In this document: piece by piece, positions 45,220 to 59,200 of the stretch
How the letters are laid out: each line of letters starts with the position of its first letter
Position numbering within the stretch: position 1 is the stretch's first letter
From: Branchiostoma floridae
Taxonomy: Eukaryota > Chordata > Leptocardii > Amphioxiformes > Branchiostomatidae
Direction: 5' to 3'
Assembly (NCBI RefSeq): GCF_000003815.2
Contig: NC_049989.1
Span: 11,239,273 to 11,303,272, forward strand
DNA length: 64,000 bases
Translations under genes and position numbers: made by a program
Notes under the pieces: model-generated
What the model was told of the DNA's origin: nothing
What the model saw: the letters and a program-made list of their open reading frames with translations, nothing else
The model's database searches: none

Positions 45220-47160
45220 GGCAAAGGACGGAAATGTTTACGGTTAGTATACGTATCGTATACGTTTTGTTGCTTTCTTATTTTACAGTAGGTGCCAACA
45301 AGAATAAGGTTATTGATTGTGAACGTATTTAAGACCTGCATGGTTGTTAAAACATGTAACAAATTACTAAGAAATGATCACAATATACATGTATGTGTCT
45401 ACTGTAAAAAGACCAATTTCAAACAGCCATTCTTGCCATTTACAGTCTTATGCTTTTCTTTTATCTGCTTTTAGCTTCATGACCGCTATCCACCCAATCC
45501 CTGATACTCGCTTACGATAAAATGTTACGAGAATGAGTATGGTTGAGAAAACCACGACGTCTTCTGTAGACAACGCCCTTCTCGCCCAAAATAATCAGTG
45601 CATATCGAAGGAGCGATGAATACGACTTTACGGATCCGGTCCACCCCCAGGGGACTACTGAAGAAATGGCCCACCTACAAATCAGCGTACACCCGGGGTC
45701 ATCTCGCGCTTGGCTGGACAACACAAAGACAAAAGGACAAATCCTCTATGTGCTTTAATTGCATGGAATCTATCGTCACTGACGTCATACATTTTAATTG
45801 TCGTTATAATGCGAGTTTAGTAGTCCATCCATTTCCACACATAGGTCTCCTTTTCAAGTCTGGAAGTGGAATATAGGTCGTTCATCATGTTCTTATTCTG
45901 TTGTTTGGATACTTTTTTGCTATTTTGTACCCCCCCCCCCTTATCACCATATAGCACTACAAACTACAAACGTCATACGTCAGAAAGTAATTCATTCATC
46001 GTTCAACGCTAGATTATGCCCACTCTGAGAATATAAACATGACCATTGGAAGGAAGTACAGTGTTGTATTGATGTTTGAAATGCTTACCAAGCCGCTAAC
46101 TGTCACGGAGAAATGTTTTATTCGAGATGTATTGCTGTCTGGACAATATTATCATTTCCTGTAACCTTACTGTTACCTAGTTGACGAATGTTATTAATCT
46201 ATTAAAGTTAGCTTTGATGCAGACTCTGTCTCGTGGTTTCACGGGTTGTGAATAAAGTAGTTCACACTCAAGGCTAGCCTGATTAAATCTCGCTTATAGC
46301 AGCCCACCACACATCCGCCGGGGAGGGGCCAGTTACAGCCCTGGACAGCGGAGTTTGTGTTACACAGACTAAATCGAGGCGAACTCATGACACAGAAAAA
46401 AATCCTGTGCTTTCTCCTTCAGATTGAAAGTGGAACCTCGGATCCAGTAACTTTTTGCGGGTCTTTTTTTTGGGGGGGGGGGGGGGGCGCATGCGCTTGG
46501 TAATTAAGCTTCTGGCCCTGTCATGTTGGTTACACAAAGGGCATAATGATTGTATATTGGGGCATTGTACTTTAGTATATGGAGACTTTCTTAGTTCTGA
46601 ACAGATGTGTATACGACTGTGTCCATAGATTTCCGGACATCACATCGCTGTGTTTCGCCACAATGGAATGTGTAACGCGTTGCCACTTTACATGAATCCG
46701 TACACAGCACGTCACCAAGCTATCATTAACACATCGTGAAGTCCTTTGTATGACCTTCAAAAACAGATTTATTACCATCTGCATCATAACTTTACATCTG
46801 ATCTAGTTGTCTGACATTGCACTGGTCGTTTATCCATGTTTTCATTTACAGAAACATTAGCTACTATGATGAATCCTAACCTATTTACACGACCGAAGCT
46901 TGTTTTTAAACATGACAACCTCTCTCTGACTTAACCTAAACGTACACCGTTTCATGAGACAAACACTAAACAGGTTTGACAGAATTGATATTGGAACACA
47001 CTAGTGCTGGTTCAGTGGTTAACAAAGAACCAGTGACAAGCATGACAATTCCTGTAACCATAGCCGGCAGTCCGAGTAACAACGCAAGATAGATAGATAT
47101 CCACGGGTCTTAGTGCGCAAGAGTGCAAATGTTGTCACATTAGCAGCATCAAATCCGTAG
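45220..47160. other. Intergenic, nothing recognised
   Basis: Contains homopolymer C (about 45930) and G (about 46470) runs. Frames at 45598-45876 have no recognisable similarity. Confidence 0.4.
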
Positions 47161-47189
47161 GTGTTTTGGGCATCTTTTAGACAGATTAG

Positions 47190-47312
47190 CCGTAAGGCTC
47201 GGTGGGCGTCACTCCACCGTCATGGGGGCAGGGGCATGGCGAGTATCGAACTCAGGACCTACTGGTTCTGATTCCAACGCTCCAGCCGTTGCGCCACACA
47301 GACACCCAACGC
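47190..47312 (-). mobile_element. tRNA-derived SINE head
   Basis: On the - strand it carries A-box TGGCGCAACGG and B-box GGTCCTGAGTTCGATAC. A third SINE subtype in the window; the other end is not defined. Confidence 0.6.
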
Positions 47313-47527
47313 AAACACCTGTTGAATCGCCATAATTTGAAATGCTATGTGGACCAAACTGGCGGGTTCTGTGCGCTGTTTCACAATTGGTCTATTGTGA
47401 ATGGCTGGCGGAATTCAGGTCATGCTGAAATATGCCGTGGGGAAAAGACATCTTAGCACCTGTAAATAGTTTCATCAGGTTGGTAGATCAATTGAAAAAA
47501 GTCTTCTTCGTTGCACAACCTTCCTTA

Positions 47528-47666
47528 AGTTCTTCAGTAAACGTTTCGACGACCATCTGTCGCCTTCATCAGTACACCTGTCTACTTCATATAGCACCGA
47601 TAATATTTGTTTCATTTTGTACTGATAAAGGCGACAGATAGTCGTCGAAGCGTTTACTGAAAAACT
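47528..47666. mobile_element. Foldback MITE
   Basis: Arms AGTTCTTCAGTAAACGTTTC and the inverse near 47666, with CGACAGAT and 'atcagtac' further in, form a hairpin of about 140 bp. Confidence 0.7.
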
Positions 47667-47939
47667 TTGTTCAAGAGAATACACCAATTCTATGTCACTC
47701 TTTTTTATATTGTGAAGTTTTTAATCAGGAAGGTTTAGGTAAAATCAAAGTTCAGTATGACACTTGGATCTAAGGTTCACAGGAGTCTGTCGTAAAATGA
47801 GATGATGTCGTGATTTGGGTGACCCAAAGAGTCAAAAGGTGAGAGTTGTTTTCATGGATACGGGTCATTAAGCATGGTCGTAAAGCTGTTTTCATGGACA
47901 CGGGTCATTAAGCATGGTCGTAAAGTTGATAGCTGAGTA

Positions 47940-49600
47940 AAACTGTCTGCAACAGACAATGAAGAGTCAACATTTAAATTTAAATTTTTATTTTAAGTTT
48001 CATGCAAAGGCACTACTGATGATCTTAAAAGCGCAACAAAATGATGATGGAAAATCTGATGATTAAAAGTCTTAGAAGATGACCTACATTTCTTGAGTTT
48101 GAAGATTGTCAAATTTTAAAGGGAGTAACCAGATAACAAACAACAAAAAATGATCCTTCCATTATTTACAACACAATATACGACAACAAATGTACACAAT
48201 CATCACAATTCATTTATCGAATTGCCTGAATTACTAGTATTTTCACCATGTGTCAAACAATTACTGTTGCGTACAATTCTTAATTCGTAAATGTAAAGGT
48301 CAAAATGAGCTTGAGTGCACCCTTTATATATTGGGATGGGTGGGCCAACAGACTTTTTCTTACTTTCTCTTTAGTCTGACTTGGAGCTGCTTACAGCAAA
48401 TAATAGACGTTTCACTTGACGGTCGAAAGCACCTATCACAAGGCTTAACTTTGCTTTCAAATTGCAAAACATACTGAAACCCATGAAATTGTAATTTAGA
48501 TGTAACCCCCTTATCCCCTTACTTCTTTATTTCTTTCTTGCTTTAAGGGAGGCCAATAGTGGCTGCTCCTTCTTGATTTTATTCCTGTTCGTCCATCACC
48601 TCGCGTACCTCCCTCACTAGCTCCAGCCTCTCAACGTTGTCCAAGACGCGAAGAAGGTCGACGACGCGAAGGGGAAGGTCTGCAGTGGGATCAGCAATAA
48701 GAAAGCCCCCCCCCCCCCCAAAAAAAACTACGTATCGACATCAAATTACAGTGTTTAAGCTATCAAGCTATAAGCGTTCTACGTGTCTGTGTATTCATTG
48801 GTTGCTTGAGTAGCTGCTCTGTGGCGTAAAATATTATGTATTTTCCAGTCTCTTTTATTTTGACAGAATTGAGCAAAGGCGAGCGTCTTGGAATTGGTTT
48901 ACCATAAATACGCGTCATTGTCAACCTTAAACAATAATGAAACGCGAGACAACACAATATGAAATAACTGTCTTGGTGTACTCATTATATAGACACCAGT
49001 GTACTAGCTTAAGCTAGGCGTACAACCCGCCGTACGTGCAGTTCGTCCGTAAGTTTTTGGGAGGCCACGTCCGCCACGTATTTCTGAAAACGTTCAGGGC
49101 AGGCGTGTCGTCCGTACTGGCACGTACGGGGGCGAATCCGCAGCCCGATGGCTCCAAAATCCATCGGATCCCCTACGAGTTTGTACGTTGGCGGTACTTA
49201 CCACTTACGGATTGCATAAGATTGCCCACGTTTTGGGACGTAGACAGCACATATTTGCACTTACCTGTAGTTTCGTTCACATACTTTGTGGGTATTCATT
49301 TTGGCACGGTACATTAAAGTTAATGATTCGGAAATCACTTTGCTACGTGGCAAACAACATTTATAAGCCAGCCTGCATCTTCCAATATCTATGGATAATC
49401 AGTTGAGCTCACCTGCAAATCTGAGTTCAATCAGCATTAGGGTCACCAGAAAGACGCACACCCAACGAGTCACCATTTTGGGCGTTTAGCGTGTCTTTAA
49501 GATTGGAACAGATTCTCCTGTGTCAAAATACCTTTACTTTGGCCGTGCTGTAAATTTGAACCAGTTTTTCTGCTTTCGCTGCTATTGTGACGTTCCATGA
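47940..49600. repeat. Segmental duplication, copy 1
   Basis: Homologous to about 50050-52810: shared 3' flank (aaaggtcaaaatgagcttga), terminal exon, intron text and signal-peptide exon. Copy 1 lacks the part corresponding to exons 2 and 3. Confidence 0.7.
48579..49476 (-). CDS. Truncated paralogue of the 50.7-52.7 kb secreted gene
   Basis: Exon 1 (49413-49476) encodes a signal peptide, MVTRWVCVFLVTLMLIELRF. The last exon (48579-48679) encodes LPLRVVDLLRVLDNVERLEL then VREVREVMDEQE and stops early. Both exons match the sister gene at 50665-52699, but exons 2 and 3 are absent from the intervening 730 bp, where intron 3 text passes straight into intron 1 text. Because all introns are phase 1, exon 1 still splices in frame to the last exon, giving a 54-aa precursor. 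It may be a working short peptide or a decaying copy. AATAAA overlaps the stop codon. Confidence 0.5.
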
Positions 49601-49614
49601 CCGTGGTAAATAAT

Positions 49615-49690
49615 TGATCTCCAAGCAGATCCTACGGTGCCATAAGATAGTATCAAAGTTGGCCAAGGAGTATAGCCGGCCAAAGGGAGT
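49615..49690. mobile_element. MITE fragment
   Basis: Starts GATCTCCAAGCAGATCCTAC and shares 'gcataagatagtatcaaa'-like text with 54772-54944; only one end is present. Confidence 0.55.
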
Positions 49691-50469
49691 CAAACGGGCA
49701 CCATATCGATGCCGAACTTAGCCCGATCGCCAGCACTCCGCAGAACCCCCGGGCTCAGGAAAGGAGGTCAATGGGTGGAGATGCTGTTCAAGGTCACCTG
49801 ATCCGCCATCTTGATAGCCCCCCTCCCCACCTTCTCCCAGGTGAAGGAGTCATCAAAGGTAGAGCTACAATCCTGTTTACGCTTCCTCTTTATGTTTTTA
49901 CGTGGCGACATAAAAGGTGAGGTGTTGAGCGCAAGCAAACAAACCTCAGGAGTGAGAAACAAAGGCGACCTTGAAGCAGAAACACGGAGAGCGGATTTAC
50001 AGGACTGTCATCTCTGTCGCCATATTGTCTTATCTTTTCAACTGAGTTAAATTACAACTGTTAGTTTCTATGCAAAACACAATGATGAGCCAACATTTTA
50101 TGTAAAATCTTATTTCAAATTTCATGCAAAAGCGTTCCTAACACTTTGAAATAGCAACAACTGATGATGAAAATGTGATGTCTGAAACAGGCGTTATGGT
50201 CTAGTTTGAACATTTTGTCAAATTCTAAACGGACTAACCAGACAAAAACAACGAAAATGATTCTTACATTTAATTACAACACAATGTTGGAGACCTTTGC
50301 CATGTACGGCAACCAATTGTTACAATTCATTAACCGATGTTCGCCATGTGTGAAACAATTACCGTCGCGTACATTTCTTCTCGTATATGTGTAAAGGTCA
50401 AAATGAGCTTGAGATGACTACTCCCTATTTAAATTGGGTTGGGTAACTGGGTTGAGTGGGCCATTATAC

Positions 50470-50475
50470 TTTATT
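50470..50475 (-). terminator. Candidate poly(A) signal
   Basis: TTTATT on + (AATAAA on -), 189 nt past the stop of the gene at 50665-52699. Confidence 0.45.
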
Positions 50476-50664
50476 ATTTTCTCTGTAGCCTGACTTTAAG
50501 TACTTCATTGTACTACTAAGCATCACATGGTAAAACCTTAACTACTTTGAGCTGCTTACAGCAAATCATAGATGTTGCACTAGACGGCAAAAAACATGGC
50601 TTAACTTATCTTTGCAAAACATGTTGTAATGAACTAACAGAAATTATATTTTAGATATAAACAT

Positions 50665-51253
50665 TTATCCTTCTTGCTTCTTTTGCTTCTTTCTTGCCTT
50701 AAGGGAAGCCAATAGTTGCTGCTCCTTCTTAATTTTGTCTTCCTCTTCCTTTAACCCCCCTCCCACGCTAGAATGTTCCTCATCAGTATCCTTCTTCTTG
50801 ACCTTGTTCTTTGCCTTCTTTGTCATAATTTCTTCTTTCTCTGCCTTTAGCCCACGCCCAATTTTTGTGTCTTCCTGGTGTTCTTCCTTATAGTCCATCA
50901 GCTCGCGTACCTCCCTCACTAGCTCCAGCCTCTCCACGTTATCCAGGGAGCGAAGAAGGTCCACAATGCGACTGGGAAGCTCTGCAAAGAGAATGTATTG
51001 CCATCATATCATTTAACACTATCAATCTATAGATGTTATAAGTGTCTGTGTATTCATTAGCTTCATCACTGTATTTTCTGAATCCTCTGACTTAAACTTC
51101 ACTTACTAAATCCCTTTATTTTTCTTTTTAAACACTGGGCTGAACTCTGTCAACAAGTTTATCTAACAATGTACTATAAATAAAAATACTACATGGGGCA
51201 CAACTGTGGTACTACGTAACTGCTATCGCCACTACTACTACTACTGCTACCAA

Positions 51254-51289
<36 letters not shown>

Positions 51290-51320
51290 TATACTACTAC
51301 TACTACTACTACTTCTACTA

Positions 51321-51379
<59 letters not shown>

Positions 51380-52699
51380 TTTCTACTATACTACTACTAC
51401 TACCACTACTACTTCTACTACTACTACTACTACCAATACTACTACTAATACTACTGCTGTTGCTACTACATTGTACTACTACTGCTGCTGCCACTGATCT
51501 GCTATTACTATTACACCTGCCTCTGCTATATGTCAAAGTCCTTTATACATGATTTATATATCACTGGATTTAAGTTTGCTAGTATAAGATTGATAAAAAC
51601 GTTTAATCAAAACCGAGTCAGCATACATACCATCCTTCAAAACGGACGGTAAGTAGACAATTCTTGTTAGATACTCTTCAAACGCAGTGTCTGGCACCCC
51701 AGGCTCTGTAACAGGTGTCACATTAAATATGTTACATTTATACTATAGATAGATAGATACCATGCTATACTATATACTTATATTTCTTATACAGCTTGAC
51801 ATGTTATTAACACAAAGATGAATATGAGCCGTTTCTGATCCTGTGCAACGTAATGGAACATCACAACAAAACAGAAGAACTATGTAAGCCCTTGTCAACA
51901 ATTCTCTCAGACAAGCAATATTCATAGCGTTTCCCCCTTTTAAAGTCATTCGTCAAAGGCAACTTACTCCAATGCTTCTTGAACAGATTGATGACTGATT
52001 CCTGTTCCTTCTTTGAAAGTCTGTCCTGGACGAACGTGAACATTGGGTCTGTAAAAGAAATGCATCGATAAAGGTTAGACATCCAGGTAATATTAAAGAT
52101 ACACCAAAAGGCAGTTACTTAAGCATCCAAAATCAGATCCAGTTGCTTGAGTAACTGCTTGTTGGCGTGTAAAAGAAATGGTTATTATTGCATTGTGTTC
52201 TACATTGCAGTTTGTTGATATTCTACTATACAATCATGATATTTCATATTTGTAGTCTCCTTTATTTGATTTGATCAAAGGCCAGTATTGGTTAATGCTA
52301 GTAACGTTACATGTACGTGAAAATGTTTTGGTGTACCAATGCCAACGACGCTAAAGGAGCTTAGTTTCGTCCACATACCTTTTTTTACACTACAGCTTGT
52401 TTATATTCTAGCATACAATTATCATATTTCATATCTGTAGTCTCCTTTATTTGATTTGAGCAAAGGCCAATATTTGTTAATGCTGGTACGTGAAAATGTT
52501 TTGGTGTACCACTATAGTAGCTTAGTTTCGTCTACATACCTTGTGTGTATTCCTTATGGCCCAGAACTTTGCTACGTGGCAAACAACATGTATAAGCCAG
52601 CCTACATCTTCCAATATGTAATCAATGCAGCTTACCTGAAGATCCAAGTTCAATCAGTGTCAATGACACCACACAGACCCACATCCAACGGGTCGCCAT
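50665..52699 (-). CDS. Small secreted helical protein, 4 exons, 178 aa
   Basis: Exons 52636-52699, 51968-52048, 51631-51705 and 50665-50981 all join at phase 1 with good GT-AG sites and give 178 aa. The first exon is a signal peptide (MATRWMWVCVVSLTLIELGS). The mature part is predicted helical (DPMFTFVQDRLSKKEQESVI; LPSRIVDLLRSLDNVERLEL), with no cysteines, and ends in a Lys/Glu-rich coiled-coil-like tail. I do not recognise a known domain. It is the intact sister of the truncated gene at 48579-49476. Confidence 0.65.
51222..51500. repeat. Trinucleotide microsatellite (TAC)n
   Basis: Long TAC/ACT repeats; frames crossing it are Tyr or Ser/Val runs and are not genes. It lies in intron 3 of the 178-aa gene. 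Confidence 0.95.
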
Positions 52700-53639
52700 T
52701 TCTGTCCCCTTCAGGTTAGCGTGTCTTTAAGTCTGGAACAGTTTCTCCTGTGTCAAAACACCTTTGCTTCGGCTGTGCTGAAAATCTGAACCAGTTTTTC
52801 TGCTTTCGTTGCTCTAAGTATGACGTGCTATGACCTTTGTAACTAATGGCTAAAACGTATCACACCATTTATGGGCATACATGCTTACGTATGCAACAAT
52901 TATTCAAATGAGCGTTTTAAGCATTACTCTCGTTGCTGCGTTAAGTGATTTTTTTAGGTGCCGGTTTGTGCTTGCATGGTTTTAAAAGGTTTAAAAACAA
53001 CAACAGTCGAAGCAGCTATGCGCCACCTTCCAGATCGTACATGAATTGCAACGAGCTGAACTACCAGTATGTATTGAATGTAGGTAACCCGTTGGACAGG
53101 TTTTTAATGGAGACAAGTATGACCAAGTCCCGAGGGGAATTTAGGACCTACAGAAAAACAACAAATCTACAAATTTGGTGAAATCCTAGGCAAGTCCATT
53201 CAAGAGAAACCTAAAAATTTTCAACTGAAGTAAAATCATTATCTATCGGTAAGATCATAATTGACAAAAGGAAGAACCTTGAGTTAAGAGGGGGGCAACA
53301 ACTGTTGTATCTGTTGGAGCGTAAAGACACAAAGAGACTATGTTACAGGTGATGCTCCTGTGTTTTGGCTGCGGTACAGGGGCAAATCGCTAAAAGCCTC
53401 TCTTTACTGTTAGAAAAAAAAACTACCTGTGTGGAAAAGTCATATACCGATTCACCTCTCCCTTCCCTTTGATTTATACTTTTTAGTCTATTAGGCATCA
53501 CCCTATCTTCTAACCGAGAAACGACAAGGAATAACATCTTAAGAACATACCCAAAATTATGACAATTATGAAAAAAATGAAAATTATGAATCCATCAAAC
53601 CCTTCTTGAGTTGATCCCTTTCAAAGTCTCACACGAAAC

Positions 53640-53950
53640 CTGCCCTGCAGTTCCAAAACAAGCCGCTAAGGGCCCAAACCTATACAACTTACTCTCGGCA
53701 TCAAGAGCTGTTTACTACTCAAAAATCATAGCCGCAACATGTTCAGAACTCGAAAAATTCAAGCCTGGAAGTTCCGCTGCAGTACCTTAACAAGCCGCTC
53801 GGGGGCCCGCTCGGGATACCGAATATCAATACAATCCATTCAGGCGTTCTTGAGTTATCCTGGTCTTCTACAAACATAGATACATACATACACACATACA
53901 TACGAACGCTACCCAAAACATAACCTTCTCGGCAAAGGTAAAAATAGATC
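53640..53950. repeat. Dispersed repeat fragment
   Basis: Two related blocks (ctgcagttcc / ctgcagtacc near 53647 and 53778) followed by a (CATA)n tract and 'aacataaccttctcggcaaagg', an arrangement also seen in weaker form near 900-1190. Confidence 0.4.
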
Positions 53951-54771
53951 CCCAAGTTGCACAGGACTTGCACAAAGCTAGTTAGGCCAATGGATGACCT
54001 TCGACTGTCCTTTGTACATGCATGCACGTGTTTACACAACTGTAGGCCAATTTTTAAACGTGTTTTGTGCAGTACAGCATTGTTGATGCATGACTTCACA
54101 GCGGTATTTGAGCAGCCGATTTCCAACAGTTCACCGGATTTCCAGACTTTTCTTAACGTTAGCAGCAACTAAACAGACAGAAAATATACCTCACCACATT
54201 TTTTAAAATGTTTATCCATTCCGTTTAATTGAATCAAGTGACAGTGAACTTGCATTGTCAATTAGAGGAAACCAGCCTCGAAATAATACCCATACATAAG
54301 TTAAACATAAAATGTGTAACTCAGTCTAACACCTTACGGCTCTACCTTAGACATAATTGCATTGTTAAACTTGTAAGTTACCAAAATCTAGCATTGCTTA
54401 GTAAATATAATTGCATTGATAGAAAGAGGATTCTTTTCCATTTGGTACACAAAGTAAAAGCAAATGATATCCCGTAATAGAATAGAAGTATGAAATCTTT
54501 TCTTTCTGTTACTAACTCATTTGTGTAGAAAATATAAAGGAAAATATGATAATGGCTGGGAGCGTCTTTGACGTCCAACGACTAGTCAAGCAAAACTGTC
54601 AATAATATATGAACCTTAGACGGTTCTGTATCACGAAGTTGTTATGTGTTACATAATACCGACTATACTTTTACCCGATTGTTAAAAAATAACTGCCAAA
54701 AGAATGATGAAAGATAGTCTAAGACTGGAAGCATGATGTCACTGTATTTTCTTAAAGCCCTTGCGTTTACA

Positions 54772-54944
54772 TAATTTCCAAGCAGATCCTACAGTAGCAT
54801 AAGATAGTATCAAAATCTGTCAGAGGAGTGAAGCCGGCTTAGGAGTGTGTTTCGCTCCCGGGCAAATGGACACCTTTTGGCTGACTACACTCCTTGGCCA
54901 GTTTGGTGATATCTTATGCCATTGTAGGATCTGCTTGGAGATAA
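54772..54944. mobile_element. MULE-type foldback MITE, 173 bp
   Basis: Inverted ends TAATTTCCAAGCAGATCC / inverse, perfect 9 bp duplication GCGTTTACA (54763-54771, 54945-54953). Confidence 0.87.
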
Positions 54945-55786
54945 GCGTTTACAAACGTTGACATCATCAAAAGTTTTAAGCTGGAGCAGTATTAGCATTT
55001 GCACATCTTACATGTGAATATCCAAATGCAGCTAACCAGCTTTAGAATCCCTCTCTACCGGAAAAAAAGACTTCTGTCTTAGTCCATCGTAAGATCCAAC
55101 GACAAAAATGACACTAAAGAAAATATGATGATGGTGATGATGATGATGCATGTGAAAAGAGACATAAGGCCACAGCAAGTATAAAGCATGGATGACATCC
55201 GCACGGGTATTGTTTTCATCTGATTTCGAAAAACCCAAGAAAGTTCGTTCCCCTTCCCAATGTAACAAATAGTTGTAAAAAGACACTTGGGTGGAAGCCT
55301 TGAATGCAGTTTGCAATTATGCAAAGCTAGTGTCGCATTCTGCATTTCTTGAATACAGAAATAAAAGACTGTGATGCCGTCGTATTGGTTCTTGTTACAA
55401 CGATGACAGTCTCGATTCTGAAACAGATTCAACTACACATTTTTTTTCACCCTATTTTCTCGTACTCTCGCATTACAGTTTGGAATGTGCAGTGGATGTC
55501 ATCCATTGGATTTACTTCATGTAGCCTTACATAAAACTTCATTCAACTCACGAGAGATACAAACACGTGATCTGATCAACTTTCGGGCACGCGTATTACC
55601 AATTGCTGACGTCACGTATCTGAACGATAACGTGTTGTTAAGATCAAGTGTCTGTATATGCTAGCGAGTCTACGTTCTGAAGTGTATTGATCCTGAAGAA
55701 GGCAACAGTGGTCGTTGAAAATTTGATCAGTGTATACCTTTGAACTGGAAGAACGTTAAGCACTGTACTATGATTACTACCAAATA

Positions 55787-55984
55787 GTAGCCTCTACCAG
55801 GCTCCACGGGTTGCTGGGGAAAAAAATAGTAAAAATTTGCCAAATAAGACAGAAAATACGTCAAAGGTCGACCGTTGGTTACAAACTGTACTCCTCGGCC
55901 ATCTAACTCCTCTGACGTGTTTTCTGTCTTATTTGGCAAATTTCTACTATGTTCCAGCGACCTGTGGAGCCTGGTAGAGGCTAC
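55787..55984. mobile_element. Foldback MITE, 198 bp
   Basis: Inverted ends GTAGCCTCTACCAGGCTCCA and inner arms 'atttgccaaataagacagaa' with their inverses. The flanking duplication is not clear. Confidence 0.75.
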
Positions 55985-56236
55985 CAAAACAGATGAGCTT
56001 TCATTATGACATGAAACTGGTTTAAGGGCGCAGTCACTTATAGGTCGTGCGATCGTCGTACGATTTTGATAATAGAATTTTTAAGCAGGCAGTGACAGAG
56101 CCAACCACCCACAAGGATCCAAGAGAGCGTTGTGCAACAAGACAGCTGAACATTGTAGGACACATGCATGGCTGTCCTAAACAAATGCCCCAAGTTAGCG
56201 ATCGTAGGACGATCGCACCAACTATGTGACCGCGCC

Positions 56237-59200
56237 TTAGGGCTTCCAGGTCTTGCCGTGGTCAGCCTGCCGCTGGGTGGCCTTCATGTGCTTCAGGTTG
56301 ATTGACAGCCCGGATAGTGCCTTGATCAGGGTGCGGATAAACTTCCGGGTGGTCTTCACGTAATCCATGTCCTCCGCGTCAGGACCAAGCTCATTTGCAT
56401 ACTCCAGAGCCCCCTCGTCTCCCAGGGTGCCGTGATGCCTGGTGCTCTGTAGAGCTAGACCTAGAAATGTGGATGTTCTATCAATTACCTTCGTAAATAG
56501 TTTTATCATTTCGATTCAACATACTCTTCTTTGGTACACAACCCTGTATATGTTCAATGTCCAATTGGTTTTCAGGTATCTCAAATTTCAAGCAGGTGTT
56601 CGAAATTTGTTCGTATAGAAAACGGGGTCATAAGAAACGATGCGAACATCTGCTTGAAATGTAACATATTGTACGGCCTTATATAGTGGGCGTCTTATAT
56701 TGGCATGCAGGTTTTCTTGAACCTTCGAGCAAAAATTATGATATGTTCATAAAATCACGGGGCATTAAAAAAACATCTGCTTAGAGACAAGCATCTTGAA
56801 TAGCCTGCTCTAAAATTGTTTACGACAAATTCTCCTCACGTGTTATCTATGAGAATAAATGTACAGTATTTGTTTTCACTATTTTGTATTCTTGTATAGT
56901 GAGAATATCAAAGAACATAGTTTGCTTGCAACGAAAAAGTCCAACACTTTCCTGAAAGAGGAACACGCATTATTAAAAGATGCTGCATTCGAAGTCCATA
57001 TAATGGGAAAACCCACAGCACAAGTCCCTTAGGCTAGGGCATGTAGTGTTATACTCACGGCACTCGTTGATGATGTCTTTCGGCATGTCTTTCCAGTGGC
57101 CATCGTTAACTTCGGCCAGGATAGCCTTGCACGCTAGGGAAGGAATGAGAAATTTCACAAGTTGGACATTTTTTCTTTTCTTTTTATTAGACATCCACAA
57201 TATCTTAGAGAAAATACAGTTAAGATACGGGAATGAAGTAAAAACAGATAAAACCAATTGTAGTAGGCAGAAATATCGAACCATGTTGTGTGATAGGCCA
57301 CATTTCCCACAACCCCAGCAATCAGAGACATACCATTTTCATGTTAACACATTAAGGAAGTAAAATTACATTTAGCAATAAGTTGAACTGTTATGTCCAA
57401 GGTTGATTTGGTACTGGTGTCTTTTCAACTTTATAATGTAGTTATTAAGAAGCAGTAGCCAACTATTTTGCAACAAGTTGAAATGTAATGCGTAAAGTTT
57501 GGTAAGGTATTTGCAATTGGCGCCGTTTCAACTTTATAACGCAACAGGGATCTAAACCGTTTGGTAGTACAAGTAGCCAAGGACGTCAGGAGAACAAAAA
57601 AACAAATAAACTTGATATCCTGACTCGTCTTAAGCTTCTACCTACCTACCTACCTAGTCCCTTGACCTCCAGGTAGTTGGGGGGACAAGCTTCTAGCTTC
57701 AAGCTTCTTAAGCTTCTACCTTCCGCTAACTCCATAACAAATAGAGATTTGATTATCAAACGGTTACCTCAATGCCCTGCCTACCTGCCTCAATGTGCTT
57801 AATGGTTAAAGCGTTACGAAATCAAATTGTTCAGCAGTACTAGAAGATTGTTTTTTACCACTAGCACTGGGAGTACGACTTTACGAAACGTTGAACATAT
57901 TCTGAAAGAGTGCCAGAGCTAACCACGGTTTCCTGTTTTACTCTAAACCTACTTGGCGAACACTCCTGCAGCAAGTCATCGCACGGGAATTACTTTCCGC
58001 TATGATTCACGTGGGCGACAGGTAAGCTATGCTGATCTTTGGTCTCTCAGAGCGTCAGAAACCAGTCACCAATGCCTCGTGGTGAAAATCTGAGGCCTTA
58101 GTTCTAGTAACAGTCCACATGGTGAAACATAAAACTGCTCACAAGAATTATGTAAATAGTGAAGTATACTGTAGGTGCATCTTATATTTTTTGCACTTTT
58201 TCAAATAACGTTTTCCCGACTAGTTAATTAAGCATAATAATGAGAATTACGTCGATGAAGGTAAAACATCTTGGTACTAGTGATAGCTACGTAAGATGAT
58301 CAGTTACTCAATCAACTGGATATATTAGTACTAGCAAACGGCCAGATGTTTCATACAGCATACGTAACTTTATCTTTTGTCAGTGACTGAACCAGAATCT
58401 AAAGATCACTATATCTTTAACCACGACTCTGAATTGAACGATTTTAAACTATATCTTTACCTCATGAATTCAGAATTTTAGGTAGTAGATATCCATTAAG
58501 CTCCATATTCTCGTTCACTCAATTACGAAACGTCGGGCCGTTTTCAAAATCTATAAAGTTGCTCGAGTAATATATAAATGATATCAGTGTGTGCATAATT
58601 ATGAATGTCGTCTTGCTTGGTATCAGTACAACCCTTGACAGGGACAGAAGGCAAAACAGATAGAAGCCGTCAAGCATATGTTCCATACGTTATGGCATTG
58701 TTCCAACAAGAACAGCTTCTTCAATCTTGTTCACCATACTGAAAGTTCCCCCAAGATAATACTGCTACTGTTTCACATCCGCTTGCTACATGATGTAGCA
58801 AAAAAACACAGCACTAACTTAAAGTTGTGACACAGTCAGAGAATTAGAAATCAGTTGAAAGTTGTACAATGAGACCTTGAACAGTGTGTATGACTATTTA
58901 CATTAAACAACGCCACAGCTATCCCTGCTATGTGCTAGTGCATGGCGCTCTACAGCAGTGACCACGCAATTATGTAAGAAAACACCTCCGGTTAGTGTTT
59001 GTTACAGTGGCGAAAGAAATCAATCAACGTATGTCACAACGTACCAGTACATTGTATAAAGTCTTCGGTGAAACTAAACGGCATAATTTGGACAAATTCA
59101 GTCACAGAACTCAATGATTTCACTTATGAAATCCCCATGTACAATACTGTGGTTGAAATCATGATAACATTCTGAAAATAGAGATTGTACAAATCAAATA

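Larger units (their letters stand above)
50050..52810. repeat. Segmental duplication, copy 2
   Basis: The fuller copy of the duplication described at 47940-49600. Confidence 0.7.

Noticed and set aside
51206-51536. Tyr- and Ser/Val-rich frames over the TAC repeat
   Set aside because: Microsatellite translation inside an intron.
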